Made by a program: the position numbers and the translations under genes
Origin: Agromyces larvae
Lineage (GTDB): Bacteria > Actinomycetota > Actinomycetes > Actinomycetales > Microbacteriaceae
DNA length: 64,000 bases
Assembly: GCF_022811705.1 (NCBI RefSeq)
Contig: NZ_CP094528.1
Span: 1,364,001-1,428,000 of the forward strand
Direction: 5' to 3'
Notes under the pieces: generated by a model
Told to the model about the DNA's origin: nothing
Databases searched by the model: none
Seen by the model: only the letters and a program-made list of their open reading frames with translations
In this document: one piece after another, positions 7,371-16,168 of the stretch
How the letters are laid out: each line of letters begins with the position of its first letter
Numbering within the stretch: position 1 is the first letter of the stretch

Positions 7371-9304
7371 TCGTGCGGCGGCGCGCCCGGAGCATCCGCG
7401 CGTTCGCCGCGGCCCTCGCCGCCGCCGCCCTGCTCGTCGCCCCGCTGCCGGCCGGGCCTCACGCCGTCGCGGCCGCGGCATCCGCCGACGACCGCACCCC
7501 GTCGATCGGCCCGGGGCTGGAGTGGGTCGCGCACCGCGACAACCCGTTCCGGCAGGGGGATGACGCGGACTTCATCAACTCCGACCTCGCGTTCACGGGC
7601 GATTTCCTCGTGCAGGGCAATTTCGACGGCTTCTCGATGTGGGACATCTCGAATCCCGCCGACCCGCAACTGCGCAGCGTCACGCACTGCGCTGGCGGTC
7701 AGGGCGATGTGAGCGCGGTCGGGCATCTCGTGATCGTGTCGATCGACGAGACCATGTCGAGCGAGGCATGCGATGCGGTGCGGGTGCCCGAGACCGTCGA
7801 GAACTGGGAGGGGATCCGCGTCTTCGACGTGAGCGACCCGGCCGCACCGAGGTACGCGGCCGCGGTGCGCACCCGCTGCGGCTCGCACACCCACACCGTC
7901 GTGCCCGACCCCGCCGACCCGAGCCGGGTGCTCGTCTACGTCAACGCGTACAGCCGCGGAGCATCCCTGAACTGCACCGGCCGCAACCCGCTGCAGATCG
8001 TCGGCGTGCCGCTCGACGCGCCCGAGCAGGCGGCCGTCGTCGGCGAGCTCGACCTGTTCGCCGACATTCCCGCGTTCGGCCCCGGCGACCGGGTGCCGGG
8101 CGGCGCCGAGACCCGCTCGACGACCGGATGCCACGAGATCAGCGTGTACCCGGCGAAGGCGCTCGCGCTGGCCGCCTGCCGCGGCGACGGGTTGCTGCTG
8201 TCGATCGCCGACCCGCTGCACCCGACCGTGCTGCAGCAGGTGCGCGACGCGAACGTCGCGTTCTGGCACTCGGGCATCTTCGCGAACGACGCGTCGGCGG
8301 TGGTGTTCCAGGACGAACTGGGCGACGGGTTCATCAACACCTGCTCCCCCGCGTTCGGCGGCGACCGCGGCGCCGACGCGACCTGGTCGTTGGCCGGGGG
8401 TCGACTCGCGCACGTGTCGTACTTCAAGATCCCCCGCGAGCAGAGCGACCTCGAGAAATGCGTCGCGCACTCGGGCGGACTCATCCCCGTTCCCGACCGG
8501 TTCATCGTCGCGCAGGCGTGGCTCGAGGGCGGCGTCTCGGTGATCGACTTCACCGACCCGGCCGCGCCCGTCGAGCTGACCTGGTTCGACAAGCCGACCT
8601 ACGGATACTCGATGGACTACACGGCGGGCATCTGGGCGGCGTACTTCTACGACGGCTACCTCTACGCGAGCGACATGTACGACGGGCTCGAGGTGCTTCG
8701 GCTCACCGATCCGCTGTTCGCCGACGCCGCACGCTACGACCCGCGGGGCCTCAACCCGCAGACGCAGCCCGAGTACGCCTGGGTCTGGCGCGACGCCCCG
8801 GTACTGCCGACGGATGCCGCGGAGCGCGCCGCACTCACCCCCCTCTCGATCGATCCGGCGACGGTGCCGGCGGGCGCGACGCCCGCGATCCGGGTGTCGC
8901 TGCCGCCCGGCAGCCTCGAACCCGGCGAGACCGCCGACGTCTGGTGGATGCCCGAGGCCCGCTCGCTCGCGACCGTGACGGCCGCCGCCGACGGATCACT
9001 GCCCGAGACGATCGTCGACGTGCCCGGCCCGCTCGCCGCGGGCGCCTACGACCTCGTCGTCCGGGGCGACCGGTCGGCGCCGACGCTGGCGCTCGGCACC
9101 CTCGTCGTGGCGGCGCCGACGCCGCCCCCGTCGCCGGCCCCCGTCGCCGCAACCGGCGGCGGCGTGCCGTGGTGGGCGTGGGCGATCGCGGGCGCGGTCG
9201 TCGTGCTCGTCGGCGCGATGGTCGTGCTGCGTCGCCGGGCGGTCGTGCGGCGCGGGCGAGCGAACCGGGATGCGCCGGCGGCGGCCGAGGCGGACGACGG
9301 ATGA
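7367..9304 (+). CDS. Secreted LVIVD-repeat surface protein with C-terminal membrane anchor
   Basis: About 645 residues. An Arg-rich N terminus precedes a hydrophobic signal segment (residues 8-40). The body carries beta-propeller-type LVIVD repeats such as GFSMWDISNPADPQ, IRVFDVSDPAAPR and VSVIDFTDPAAPV. A predicted Ig-like or linker part follows, then a Pro-rich spacer and one C-terminal transmembrane helix (WWAWAIAGAVVVLVGAMVVL) with a basic tail. It should face outside the membrane. The GTG at 7367 overlaps the previous stop; a GTG two codons later is equally possible. It overlaps the DUF305 lipoprotein gene by 4 nt. The ligand is unknown. Confidence 0.8.
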   Translation: MIVRRRARSIRAFAAALAAAALLVAPLPAGPHAVAAAASADDRTPSIGPGLEWVAHRDNPFRQGDDADFINSDLAFTGDFLVQGNFDGFSMWDISNPADPQLRSVTHCAGGQGDVSAVGHLVIVSIDETMSSEACDAVRVPETVENWEGIRVFDVSDPAAPRYAAAVRTRCGSHTHTVVPDPADPSRVLVYVNAYSRGASLNCTGRNPLQIVGVPLDAPEQAAVVGELDLFADIPAFGPGDRVPGGAETRSTTGCHEISVYPAKALALAACRGDGLLLSIADPLHPTVLQQVRDANVAFWHSGIFANDASAVVFQDELGDGFINTCSPAFGGDRGADATWSLAGGRLAHVSYFKIPREQSDLEKCVAHSGGLIPVPDRFIVAQAWLEGGVSVIDFTDPAAPVELTWFDKPTYGYSMDYTAGIWAAYFYDGYLYASDMYDGLEVLRLTDPLFADAARYDPRGLNPQTQPEYAWVWRDAPVLPTDAAERAALTPLSIDPATVPAGATPAIRVSLPPGSLEPGETADVWWMPEARSLATVTAAADGSLPETIVDVPGPLAAGAYDLVVRGDRSAPTLALGTLVVAAPTPPPSPAPVAATGGGVPWWAWAIAGAVVVLVGAMVVLRRRAVVRRGRANRDAPAAAEADDG

Positions 9305-9915
9305 CTCGGGGCCGCCTCGTGCGGACCGGGCGGGGCGGGGCCCTCGCCCTCACCCTCGCCGCCGTGCTCGTGGCCGGCCTCACGGGATGCGACTCGCCGG
9401 CGCCATCCGTCTCGCCGGCGCCATCCGTCTCGCCCGGAGCATCCGCACCGCCCGAAGCGACCGCATCGCCCGACGACGCCGCGTTCGTGGCGATGATGGC
9501 CGAGCATCACGACCAGGCGGTGGCGCTCGCCGAGCTGGCCGAGGGGCGCGCAGGCGACCCGGCGCTGGCCGAGCTGGCCGCCACGATCGCGGTGACCCAG
9601 CGCGCCGAGGCCGCCACGCTGCGCGCGTGGCTCGAGCGCCGCGGCATCGATGCGCAGGCGGCCGCGGGCGGCCACGACGCCGAGCCGATGCCGGGTGCGC
9701 TCAGCGCCGCGACCCTCGACCGGGCCGAGACGCTCGACGGCGACGCGTTCGACCGGCTGTTCGTCGACGCAATGGTCCGGCACCACGAGGGCGCGATCGA
9801 GATGGCCGAGGAACGTCTCGCCGCCTCCGGCGACCCGGCGGTCGCCCGCCTCGCCCGGCAGATCGCGACCGCCCAGGCGCTCGAGATCGACCGGCTGCGC
9901 GAGTTCGCGGGCTGA
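9301..9915 (+). CDS. DUF305 domain lipoprotein
   Basis: A 204-residue lipoprotein: hydrophobic signal ending in the lipobox AGLTGC, then a low-complexity Ser/Pro/Ala spacer containing the repeat PSVSPAPSVSP. The mature part is a two-copy ferritin-like DUF305 domain with MMAEHHDQAV and AMVRHHEGAIEMAE, whose His pairs are typical. DUF305 proteins are often linked to copper or other metal handling, but no metal gene is nearby. It is translationally coupled to the LVIVD protein through a 4-nt overlap, suggesting a joint extracytoplasmic role. Confidence 0.9.
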   Translation: MTRGRLVRTGRGGALALTLAAVLVAGLTGCDSPAPSVSPAPSVSPGASAPPEATASPDDAAFVAMMAEHHDQAVALAELAEGRAGDPALAELAATIAVTQRAEAATLRAWLERRGIDAQAAAGGHDAEPMPGALSAATLDRAETLDGDAFDRLFVDAMVRHHEGAIEMAEERLAASGDPAVARLARQIATAQALEIDRLREFAG

Positions 9916-9928
9916 CCCCGTGAACCCC

Positions 9929-11515
9929 CTACCGCCCGAGGAACTTCTGCAGCGCGGCGAGCTCCTCCTCGCTCGGCGTGCCCTTCGGGGCGGCACCGCC
10001 GCCGCCCAGGCCGAACCCGGCACCCGACGGCGTCGCCTGGCCCGGCACCGGCGCACCGGAGGCGATCGCCGCGTTCTCGGCTGCCCGCTTGGCCGGGTTG
10101 CCCGACCGCGAGCCGCCCGACTTCTTCTTGGCCTTGGCGGCCTGCCGCTTGCCGCCGCCGTACCCGCCGGCGCCCGGAATCGGCCCCATGCCGGGGATCT
10201 GCGGCACGCCGCCGCGGGCGACGGTCTTCATCATCTTCGCCGCCTGCTCGAACCGCTGCACGAGCTGGTTCACGTCGGTGACGGTGACGCCCGAACCCTT
10301 CGCGATGCGCAGGCGCCGCGAGCCGTTCAGCAGCTTCGTGTTCTTGCGCTCGGCGGGCGTCATCGACTGGATGATCGCCTCGGTGCGCACGATCTCGCGC
10401 TCGTCGAACTGGTCGAGCTGCTGGCGCAGGCCGCCGGCGCCCGGGAGCATCCCCAGCATCTTCTTGATGTTGCCCGCGCCCCGCAGCTGCTGCATCTGCT
10501 TCAGGAAGTCGTCGAGCGTGAACTGCTCGCTCGCGAGCTTCTCGGCCATCTTGGCCGCTTCCTCTTCATCGAAGGCCTGCTGGGCCTGCTCGATGAGGCT
10601 GAGGATGTCGCCGAGGTCGAGGATGCGGCTCGCCATGCGGTCGGGGTGGAACGGCTCGAAGTCGTCGAGCCCTTCGCCGGTGGACGCGAAGATGATCGGG
10701 CGGCCGGTGACGGATGCCACGCTGAGCGCCGCACCGCCGCGTGCGTCGCCGTCGAGCTTGGAGAGCACGACGCCCGTGAAGTCGACCCCGTCTTGGAACG
10801 CCTTCGCGGTGGCCACCGCGTCCTGACCGATCATCGCGTCGATGACGAACAGCACCTCGTCGGGGTTCGTCGCCTTGCGGATGTTCGACGCCTGCTTCAT
10901 GAGCTCGGCGTCGACGCCGAGCCGGCCGGCGGTGTCGATGATGACCACATCGTGCTGGGAGCGCTCGGCCTGCGCGACGCCGTCCTTCGCGACCCTCACC
11001 GGGTCGCCGACGCCGTTGCCGGGCTCGGGCGCATAGACGGGCACGCCCGCCTGCGAACCCACGACCTGCAGCTGGTTCACGGCGTTCGGGCGCTGCAGGT
11101 CGCTCGCGACGAGCAGCGGCGTGTGCCCCTCCTTGACGAGGTGCTTGGCGAGCTTGCCGGCGAGCGTCGTCTTGCCGGCGCCCTGGAGACCGGCGAGCAT
11201 GATGACGGTCGGCGGGTTCTTCGCGAACTGGAGGCGGCGCTGCTGGCCGCCGAGGATGGCGACGAGCTCCTCGTTGACGATCTGCACGACCTGCTGCGCC
11301 GGGTTCAGCGCCTGGTTCACCTCGTCGCCCAGCGCCCGCTCGCGCACCTTCGCGGTGAAGTCCTTCACGACGGGCAACGCCACGTCGGCGTCGAGCAGCG
11401 CCCGGCGGATCTCGCGCACGGTGCCGTCGACGTCGGACGCCGAGAGCTTGCCCTTGGTGCGGAGGTGCTTGAAGGTCTCTGCGAGGCGGTCTGAGAGCGT
11501 GCCGAACGTAGCCAT
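9929..11515 (-). CDS. ffh: Signal recognition particle protein Ffh (SRP54)
   Basis: 528 residues, slightly longer than usual because of a Gly/Ala/Lys-rich C-terminal tail. The N-domain is followed by the GTPase G-domain (AGLQGAGKTTLAGKLA at about 105-120, DTAGRLGVD, TKLDGDARGG-type VLSKLDGDARGG). The Met-rich M-domain follows (KMLGMLPGAGG, QSMTPAERKNTKLLNGSRRLRIAKGSG), which binds 4.5S RNA and signal peptides. It targets ribosome-nascent chains to FtsY, encoded 0.6 kb upstream on the same strand. TAGAAT lies 9 nt before the ATG, with GAGGG between. Confidence 0.97.
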   Translation of the reverse strand: MATFGTLSDRLAETFKHLRTKGKLSASDVDGTVREIRRALLDADVALPVVKDFTAKVRERALGDEVNQALNPAQQVVQIVNEELVAILGGQQRRLQFAKNPPTVIMLAGLQGAGKTTLAGKLAKHLVKEGHTPLLVASDLQRPNAVNQLQVVGSQAGVPVYAPEPGNGVGDPVRVAKDGVAQAERSQHDVVIIDTAGRLGVDAELMKQASNIRKATNPDEVLFVIDAMIGQDAVATAKAFQDGVDFTGVVLSKLDGDARGGAALSVASVTGRPIIFASTGEGLDDFEPFHPDRMASRILDLGDILSLIEQAQQAFDEEEAAKMAEKLASEQFTLDDFLKQMQQLRGAGNIKKMLGMLPGAGGLRQQLDQFDEREIVRTEAIIQSMTPAERKNTKLLNGSRRLRIAKGSGVTVTDVNQLVQRFEQAAKMMKTVARGGVPQIPGMGPIPGAGGYGGGKRQAAKAKKKSGGSRSGNPAKRAAENAAIASGAPVPGQATPSGAGFGLGGGGAAPKGTPSEEELAALQKFLGR

Positions 11516-11524
11516 GATCCCTCG

Positions 11525-11530
11525 ATTCTA
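11525..11530 (-). promoter_or_regulatory. -10 box of ffh
   Basis: TAGAAT on the minus strand is 9 nt from the ffh ATG, so the leader would be only a few bases long. Confidence 0.4.
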
Positions 11531-11603
11531 GGCGAGGGCGGATGCTCCCCCGCTTCGCGGGGCGCCCATCCCGGGTGGCGGTCGCTCGGCGGCCGCCGCG
11601 CGC

Positions 11604-12092
11604 TCAGCCCTCGAAGCGCACGTCGACGATCTCGCGACCCACGTCGATCGACACCACGAGCCGCTCGTCGGTGTCCTCGGGCGCGAGCCCGTACTCGAAC
11701 TCGGCGAACGGCTCGCCCTGTTCGTCGGCCTCGGGGCGCAGGTCGACCCGCACGAGGCTCATCGAGCGCAGCGCGTCGACCTGATGATCGCCCGAATCAC
11801 GGCCGATCGCGGCCTCGACGTCCTCGGCCTGCTCCAGCTCGGGATCGAGCAGCGTGTCGAGGAACCGCACCACCGGCGAACTCGACGAGTCGAGCTGGGT
11901 GACGAACGCGTTGCGCAGTTCGTCGTCGACGAGCTCGAGCTCGCCGACCAGGGTCGCGGCCGCGTCGAGCGCGGCCGTCGAGACCTGCTCGTCGTCGGCG
12001 TCGAGCACCACCTCGACCCGCTGGTCGGCGTACTCGACGTCCTCCGACCAGTAGTCGCCGACGATGCCGAAGTAATCGTGCTCGGTCGCCAT
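11604..12092 (-). CDS. DUF2004-type hypothetical protein
   Basis: A 162-residue acidic soluble protein with no signal peptide or membrane segment. It begins MATEHDYFGIVGDYWSEDVEY and contains alternating strands and a long helix-rich acidic stretch, matching the DUF2004 family as I know it. It sits between ftsY and ffh on the same strand, 8 nt after ftsY, so it is probably co-transcribed with ftsY. No catalytic motif is visible and no function is claimed. Confidence 0.65.
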   Translation of the reverse strand: MATEHDYFGIVGDYWSEDVEYADQRVEVVLDADDEQVSTAALDAAATLVGELELVDDELRNAFVTQLDSSSSPVVRFLDTLLDPELEQAEDVEAAIGRDSGDHQVDALRSMSLVRVDLRPEADEQGEPFAEFEYGLAPEDTDERLVVSIDVGREIVDVRFEG

Positions 12093-12100
12093 GATGCCCC

Positions 12101-12976
12101 CTACCCGACCAGTTTCTGCGCGAACACGTGCGGTGTGAAGCCCGTGAGGTCGTTGATGCCCTCGCCCTGGCCGATGAGCTTGATCGGCAGGCCCGTCTTC
12201 TCCTGCACCGCGAGCACGAACCCGCCCTTCGCGCTGCCGTCGAGCTTGGTGAGCACGAGCCCCGTGACGCCGCCGTGCTCGATGAACGCCTCGGCCTGGG
12301 CGAGGCCGTTCTGGCCGGTCGTCGCGTCCAGGACGAGCAGCACCTCGCTGATCGGCGCCTGCTTCTCGACGACGCGCTTGATCTTGCCGAGCTCGTCCAT
12401 GAGCCCGCCCTTGGTGTGCAGGCGCCCGGCGGTGTCGATGATGACGATCTCGGTGCCGTCCTGCTTGGCCTTCTCGACCGTCTGGAACGCGACCGAGGCC
12501 GGGTCCTGCCCCTCGCGCTCGGGGCGCACGATCGACGCGCCCGCGCGCTCGGCCCAGGTCGCGAGCTGGTCGACCGCCGCCGCGCGGAAGGTGTCGGCCG
12601 CACCGACCACGACCGACCGGTCGTAGGTGCGCAGGAACCGCGCGAACTTGCCGATCGTGGTGGTCTTGCCGACGCCGTTCACGCCCACGACCAGCACGAC
12701 CGCGGGCCGCTCGGTGAGTTTCAGCGTCGGATCGTACTTCGCCAGCCGCTCCTCGACGATCTCGCGGAGCATCCGCTGCACGTCGCGGGGGTCGGTGGTC
12801 TTGTAGCGGTCGACGTCGGCCCTGATGCGCTCGACGATCTCCTCGGTGACCGCCGGGCCGAAGTCGGCGGTGATCAGCGCGGCCTCGAGGTCGTCCCACG
12901 TGTCGTCGTCGATGGTCTTCGCACCGAAGATGCCGCGGAGGGCGTTGCCGAGCGACCACGAAGCGCGTTCTGCCAT
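12101..12976 (-). CDS. ftsY: Signal recognition particle receptor FtsY
   Basis: 291 residues: the short form without the long acidic A-domain, made up of the N-domain (residues 1-80) and the GTPase G-domain. VVGVNGVGKTTTIGKFA (about 95-111), DTFRAAAVDQL, IIDTAGRLHTKGGLMDEL and LTKLDGSAKGG are the FtsY signatures. It receives Ffh-ribosome complexes at the membrane and hands them to SecYEG. TAGGCT stands 6 nt before the ATG, so the mRNA is probably leaderless or nearly so, although GGAG fills the gap. Confidence 0.97.
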   Translation of the reverse strand: MAERASWSLGNALRGIFGAKTIDDDTWDDLEAALITADFGPAVTEEIVERIRADVDRYKTTDPRDVQRMLREIVEERLAKYDPTLKLTERPAVVLVVGVNGVGKTTTIGKFARFLRTYDRSVVVGAADTFRAAAVDQLATWAERAGASIVRPEREGQDPASVAFQTVEKAKQDGTEIVIIDTAGRLHTKGGLMDELGKIKRVVEKQAPISEVLLVLDATTGQNGLAQAEAFIEHGGVTGLVLTKLDGSAKGGFVLAVQEKTGLPIKLIGQGEGINDLTGFTPHVFAQKLVG

Positions 12977-12982
12977 GACTCC

Positions 12983-12988
12983 AGCCTA
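12983..12988 (-). promoter_or_regulatory. Leaderless-type -10 box of ftsY
   Basis: TAGGCT on the minus strand is separated from the ftsY ATG by the 6 nt GGAGTC, so transcription should start at or beside the start codon. Confidence 0.45.
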
Positions 12989-13092
12989 CGGAGTCCGCTC
13001 GCGGGGTGTTGCGTGTCGGTCGCCTTCGGCACAATGGCGAGGGCGTGCCGGCGACCGAACCGCCGACCCCTGACGAGAGGATGCGCTCGACG

Positions 13093-14574
13093 ATGACGCA
13101 GCTGTTCCCGAGAGTCACCCCAGCAGAGGCCGGGCTCGACCCCGCCGCCCTCGACCGGCTCTTCCGATCCCTCGACGGCATCCGCGACGTGCACAGCGCC
13201 ATGGTGCTGCGCGACGGTGCGGTCGTCGCCGAGGGCTGGTGGCATCCCTACGCCGCCGACGAACCCCACCTGCTCTTCTCCGTCTCGAAGAGCTTCACGT
13301 CCGCGGCCGTGGGCCTCGCGATCGACGAAGGCCTGCTCTCGCTCGACGACCGCGTCGTCGACCTGCTGCCCGACGATGCGCCGGCCGACCCCGACGAGCA
13401 CCTGGCCGAGCTTCGCGTCGGGCACCTGCTCACCATGACGAGCGGGCACGACGGCGATGCGATGCGCGCGGTCGACGAGCAGCCCGCCGGGCCGGGCGCC
13501 GGCTGGGCGCGGCAGATGCTGGCGCTGCCGGTCGTGCACGAACCGGGCAGCCGGTTCGAGTACAACACCGGCGCGACGTACCTGCTCGCGGCGATCCTGC
13601 ACCGCGTCACCGGCGAGCACCTCGTCGACTACCTGATGCCGCGGCTGTTCGAGCCGCTCGGCATCGACCGACCGACGTGGGAGGAAGACCCCGACGGCAT
13701 CGTCGTCGGCGGCTTCGGCCTCTCGCTCACCACCGAGCAGCTCGCCGCCTTCGGCCAGCTCCTGCTCCAGCGCGGGCGGTGGGGCGACCGGCAGCTCCTT
13801 CCGCCCGAGTGGGTCGTCGCCGCGACCGCGGCCGAGGTGCCGAACGCCCCGAGCGCCAACCCCGATTGGGAGCAGGGCTACGGCTTCCAGTTCTGGCGCT
13901 GCCGGTTCGGCGCGTACCGCGCCGACGGCGCCTTCGGGCAGTTCGCGATCGTCTGGCCCGAGCCGCGCCTCGTGTTCGCGATCACCGGAGGCCTCGGCGA
14001 CATGCAGCCCGTGCTCGACGCGATCTGGGCGGCGTTCCCCGAGTTCGCGGGCGGCGAGGTCGCCGCGAGCGGCGCGATCGGCACGGATGCGTCGGAGCAC
14101 GCCGTCCCGCAGGACCTCGCGCCGCTCGACCTCGCGACCCTCGCCGTCCCGACCGTCGCCGGGTCGCCGAGCTCCCCGATCGAACCCCGCATCGACGGCC
14201 GGCCCTACGCCGTCGACGCGAACCCGCTCGGGCTGTCGTCGTTCACGGTGAGCCGCGACGCCGTCGGGCGCCTCGTGTGGGGGCTGGGTCGCGACGGCGG
14301 GCCCGTGCACGTCACGACCGGGTTCGGCGCGTGGCATCCGGGCGAGTTGCCGCTCGGCGAGGGTTCCGCGCTCGTCGCGACCAGCGCAGCCTGGGTCGAC
14401 GAGACGACGCTCGCGGTGCGCATCGTCTCGGTCTCGACGCCGTTCTCGTGGACCCACACGATCGCGTTCGACCCCGACGGCGCGCGGGCGGCGGTGACGG
14501 TCGACCAGAACGTCGCGTTCGGTCCGACTCGCCTCGTCGACGCCGTCGGCCGGGCGGTCCCCGACGCCGCCTGA
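13093..14574 (+). CDS. Serine hydrolase, beta-lactamase class C / esterase fold
   Basis: 493 residues. SVSK (63-66) is the SxxK nucleophile motif and FEYNTGATY (Tyr158, Asn159) the YxN motif. GYGFQFWRCRFGAYRADGAFGQF matches the later part of the fold, and the third motif may be the G-x-G of that region. A C-terminal beta-rich domain of about 140 residues follows. No signal peptide, so it is likely cytoplasmic. The ATG at 13093 is chosen because GAGAGG lies a usable distance upstream; an in-frame ATG at 13081 is possible. Substrate unknown: esterase or D-aminopeptidase are as likely as beta-lactamase. Confidence 0.82.
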   Translation: MTQLFPRVTPAEAGLDPAALDRLFRSLDGIRDVHSAMVLRDGAVVAEGWWHPYAADEPHLLFSVSKSFTSAAVGLAIDEGLLSLDDRVVDLLPDDAPADPDEHLAELRVGHLLTMTSGHDGDAMRAVDEQPAGPGAGWARQMLALPVVHEPGSRFEYNTGATYLLAAILHRVTGEHLVDYLMPRLFEPLGIDRPTWEEDPDGIVVGGFGLSLTTEQLAAFGQLLLQRGRWGDRQLLPPEWVVAATAAEVPNAPSANPDWEQGYGFQFWRCRFGAYRADGAFGQFAIVWPEPRLVFAITGGLGDMQPVLDAIWAAFPEFAGGEVAASGAIGTDASEHAVPQDLAPLDLATLAVPTVAGSPSSPIEPRIDGRPYAVDANPLGLSSFTVSRDAVGRLVWGLGRDGGPVHVTTGFGAWHPGELPLGEGSALVATSAAWVDETTLAVRIVSVSTPFSWTHTIAFDPDGARAAVTVDQNVAFGPTRLVDAVGRAVPDAA

Positions 14575-14622
14575 CGGCCGGGGCCGGCCGACCCGCGTCT
14601 GCCCGGCGACAGCCCGGCGGTG

Positions 14623-14694
14623 GTGACGGTTCGGCCGGCGGATGTCGTGACGGTTCGGCCGGCGGCGGTCGTGACGGTTCGGCCGGCGGTGCCC
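14623..14694 (+). repeat. Three tandem copies of a 24-bp unit
   Basis: Units begin at 14623, 14647 and 14671. The first 19 bases (GTGACGGTTCGGCCGGCGG) are identical in all three; the last 5 differ. The array lies between the serine hydrolase stop and the amidase promoter. Confidence 0.9.
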
Positions 14695-14724
14695 GGCGAC
14701 CCGCAGCTCGCCCGAGCGGCGGGG

Positions 14725-14730
14725 TAGGCT
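14725..14730 (+). promoter_or_regulatory. Leaderless-type -10 box of the amidase gene
   Basis: TAGGCT ends 6 nt before the GTG start at 14737, with no RBS in between. Confidence 0.45.
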
Positions 14731-14736
14731 CGCCGC

Positions 14737-16071
14737 GTGGGGCTGAAGGCGACCGCGGCGGCGCGAGTCGACCGCTGGAACCGCCGGGGACGGGGCGGCG
14801 CACTCGCGGCTGCCCTCGCCCTCGTCGCCGGAACCCTGGTCACCGGGCTGATCGCGACCTCCCAGCACGCGGCCGCGAGCGCGGACTGGCACGCGGCCGC
14901 CGCCCGGATCGCCGACCTGCGCGACCGCCACGACGACGCCGAGCAGACCCTCGCCGACGAGGCGCGCGTGCTCGCCGCGCTCGTCGCGGACGTCGACGCG
15001 ATCCTCGTCGTGGGTGCAGCCGACCTTGGCCTCGTGCCCGGCGAGGCCGAGTCCCGACTCGTCGGCGCGCGCGACGCCGCTGCCCGACTCCTCGTCGGCG
15101 ACAACGTCGACGCGCCCGCGGTGTTCGACGCCGTCGAGGCGGACCCCGCCGAGCTCGCCACCGCGGCGCTGCGCGCCGATGCCGCCGAATTCGCCGACGC
15201 GATCGCCCCGACCTCGGGGCGGGTCACCACGCTGGTCGAGCGAGGCCGGGCGGTCGCGGCATCCGCCGATCGCCTTCGCACCGCGGTCGCGCGCTTCGCC
15301 GTCGCAGCCGCCGACCGCGGTACGGCCATCCTGGCCGAACGCGGCGACGCCGACGACGCGGCGAAGGCGCACCTCAGCCGGCTCCTCGACGGTCTCGCCG
15401 GTCATCGGGCGAGTCGCCTCGCGACCGCGGTCGCGGCGTACCGCGACGCGGTCGCGGCGGTGGTCGCCGCCTCCGAGGAGGCGCGGGCCCGCGCCGCGGC
15501 GGAAGCGGCGGCAGCGGAGGCGGCCCGGGCGAGCGCCGAGGCGGATGCCCGAGCCGACGCCGAAGCGGCGGCGCGCGCGGGCCGCACCGGCGCGGGGAGC
15601 GGGGTGGGCGCCCAGATGGCCTACCTGTTCCGGCACGTCTTCGACTACAACACCGCCGAGTGGGGCGACTACAACTCGTCGGGCGGCGACTGCGTGAACT
15701 TCGTCAGCCAGGGGCTGCTCGCCCGGGGCTGGTCGATGGACTCGACCTGGTACTCGAACGGCCCGGGCGCCGCGTCACGGGCGTGGATCTCGACCACCGC
15801 GCTGAACGCCTACCTCACCTCGCTCGGCATCCCGCGGCTCGGGCTGGATCAGCTCGACCTGGTGAAGGTGGGCGACGTCGGGGTGTTCGACTGGGGCGAG
15901 ACCGGGCCGGGGTTCGACCATGCCATGACCGTCTCGAAGGTCGAGCCGGGCCCCGACGGGCCGATCGTCTCCTTCGTGAGCCACAACCTCGACGGCGAGT
16001 ACCGCGAACTCCGGTACACGCTGTACGAGCAGCACTCGAACTCGAGCGCCTGGATCTTCTCCATTCCCTGA
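14737..16071 (+). CDS. Secreted protein with C-terminal putative amidase domain (Amidase_6 type)
   Basis: 444 residues. The basic N terminus precedes a hydrophobic signal segment (about residues 22-46). Residues 50-285 are Ala-rich and helical, ending in a coiled-coil-like run of Ala, Glu and Arg. The last 150 residues hold the putative amidase domain: YNTAEWGDYNSSGGDCVNF, with the likely catalytic Cys in DCVNFVSQ, and GFDHAMTVSK with the likely His. Such domains occur in sporulation and wall-associated proteins. It probably acts on the cell wall from outside. GTG start, probably leaderless. Confidence 0.82.
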   Translation: MGLKATAAARVDRWNRRGRGGALAAALALVAGTLVTGLIATSQHAAASADWHAAAARIADLRDRHDDAEQTLADEARVLAALVADVDAILVVGAADLGLVPGEAESRLVGARDAAARLLVGDNVDAPAVFDAVEADPAELATAALRADAAEFADAIAPTSGRVTTLVERGRAVAASADRLRTAVARFAVAAADRGTAILAERGDADDAAKAHLSRLLDGLAGHRASRLATAVAAYRDAVAAVVAASEEARARAAAEAAAAEAARASAEADARADAEAAARAGRTGAGSGVGAQMAYLFRHVFDYNTAEWGDYNSSGGDCVNFVSQGLLARGWSMDSTWYSNGPGAASRAWISTTALNAYLTSLGIPRLGLDQLDLVKVGDVGVFDWGETGPGFDHAMTVSKVEPGPDGPIVSFVSHNLDGEYRELRYTLYEQHSNSSAWIFSIP

Positions 16072-16168
16072 GCGGACACGGCCGACCGGATCAGGCGTCC
16101 GACCCGGGCCCGCCGTCGGCCCGCTCGCTCGGCCCGGCCACCGGCCCGCTCGCTCGGCACCGCCTCGG

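Noticed and set aside
13081..13095. Serine hydrolase start at the ATG of 13081
   Set aside because: The GAGAGG site touches this ATG with no spacing; it is better placed for the ATG at 13093. Not fully excluded.
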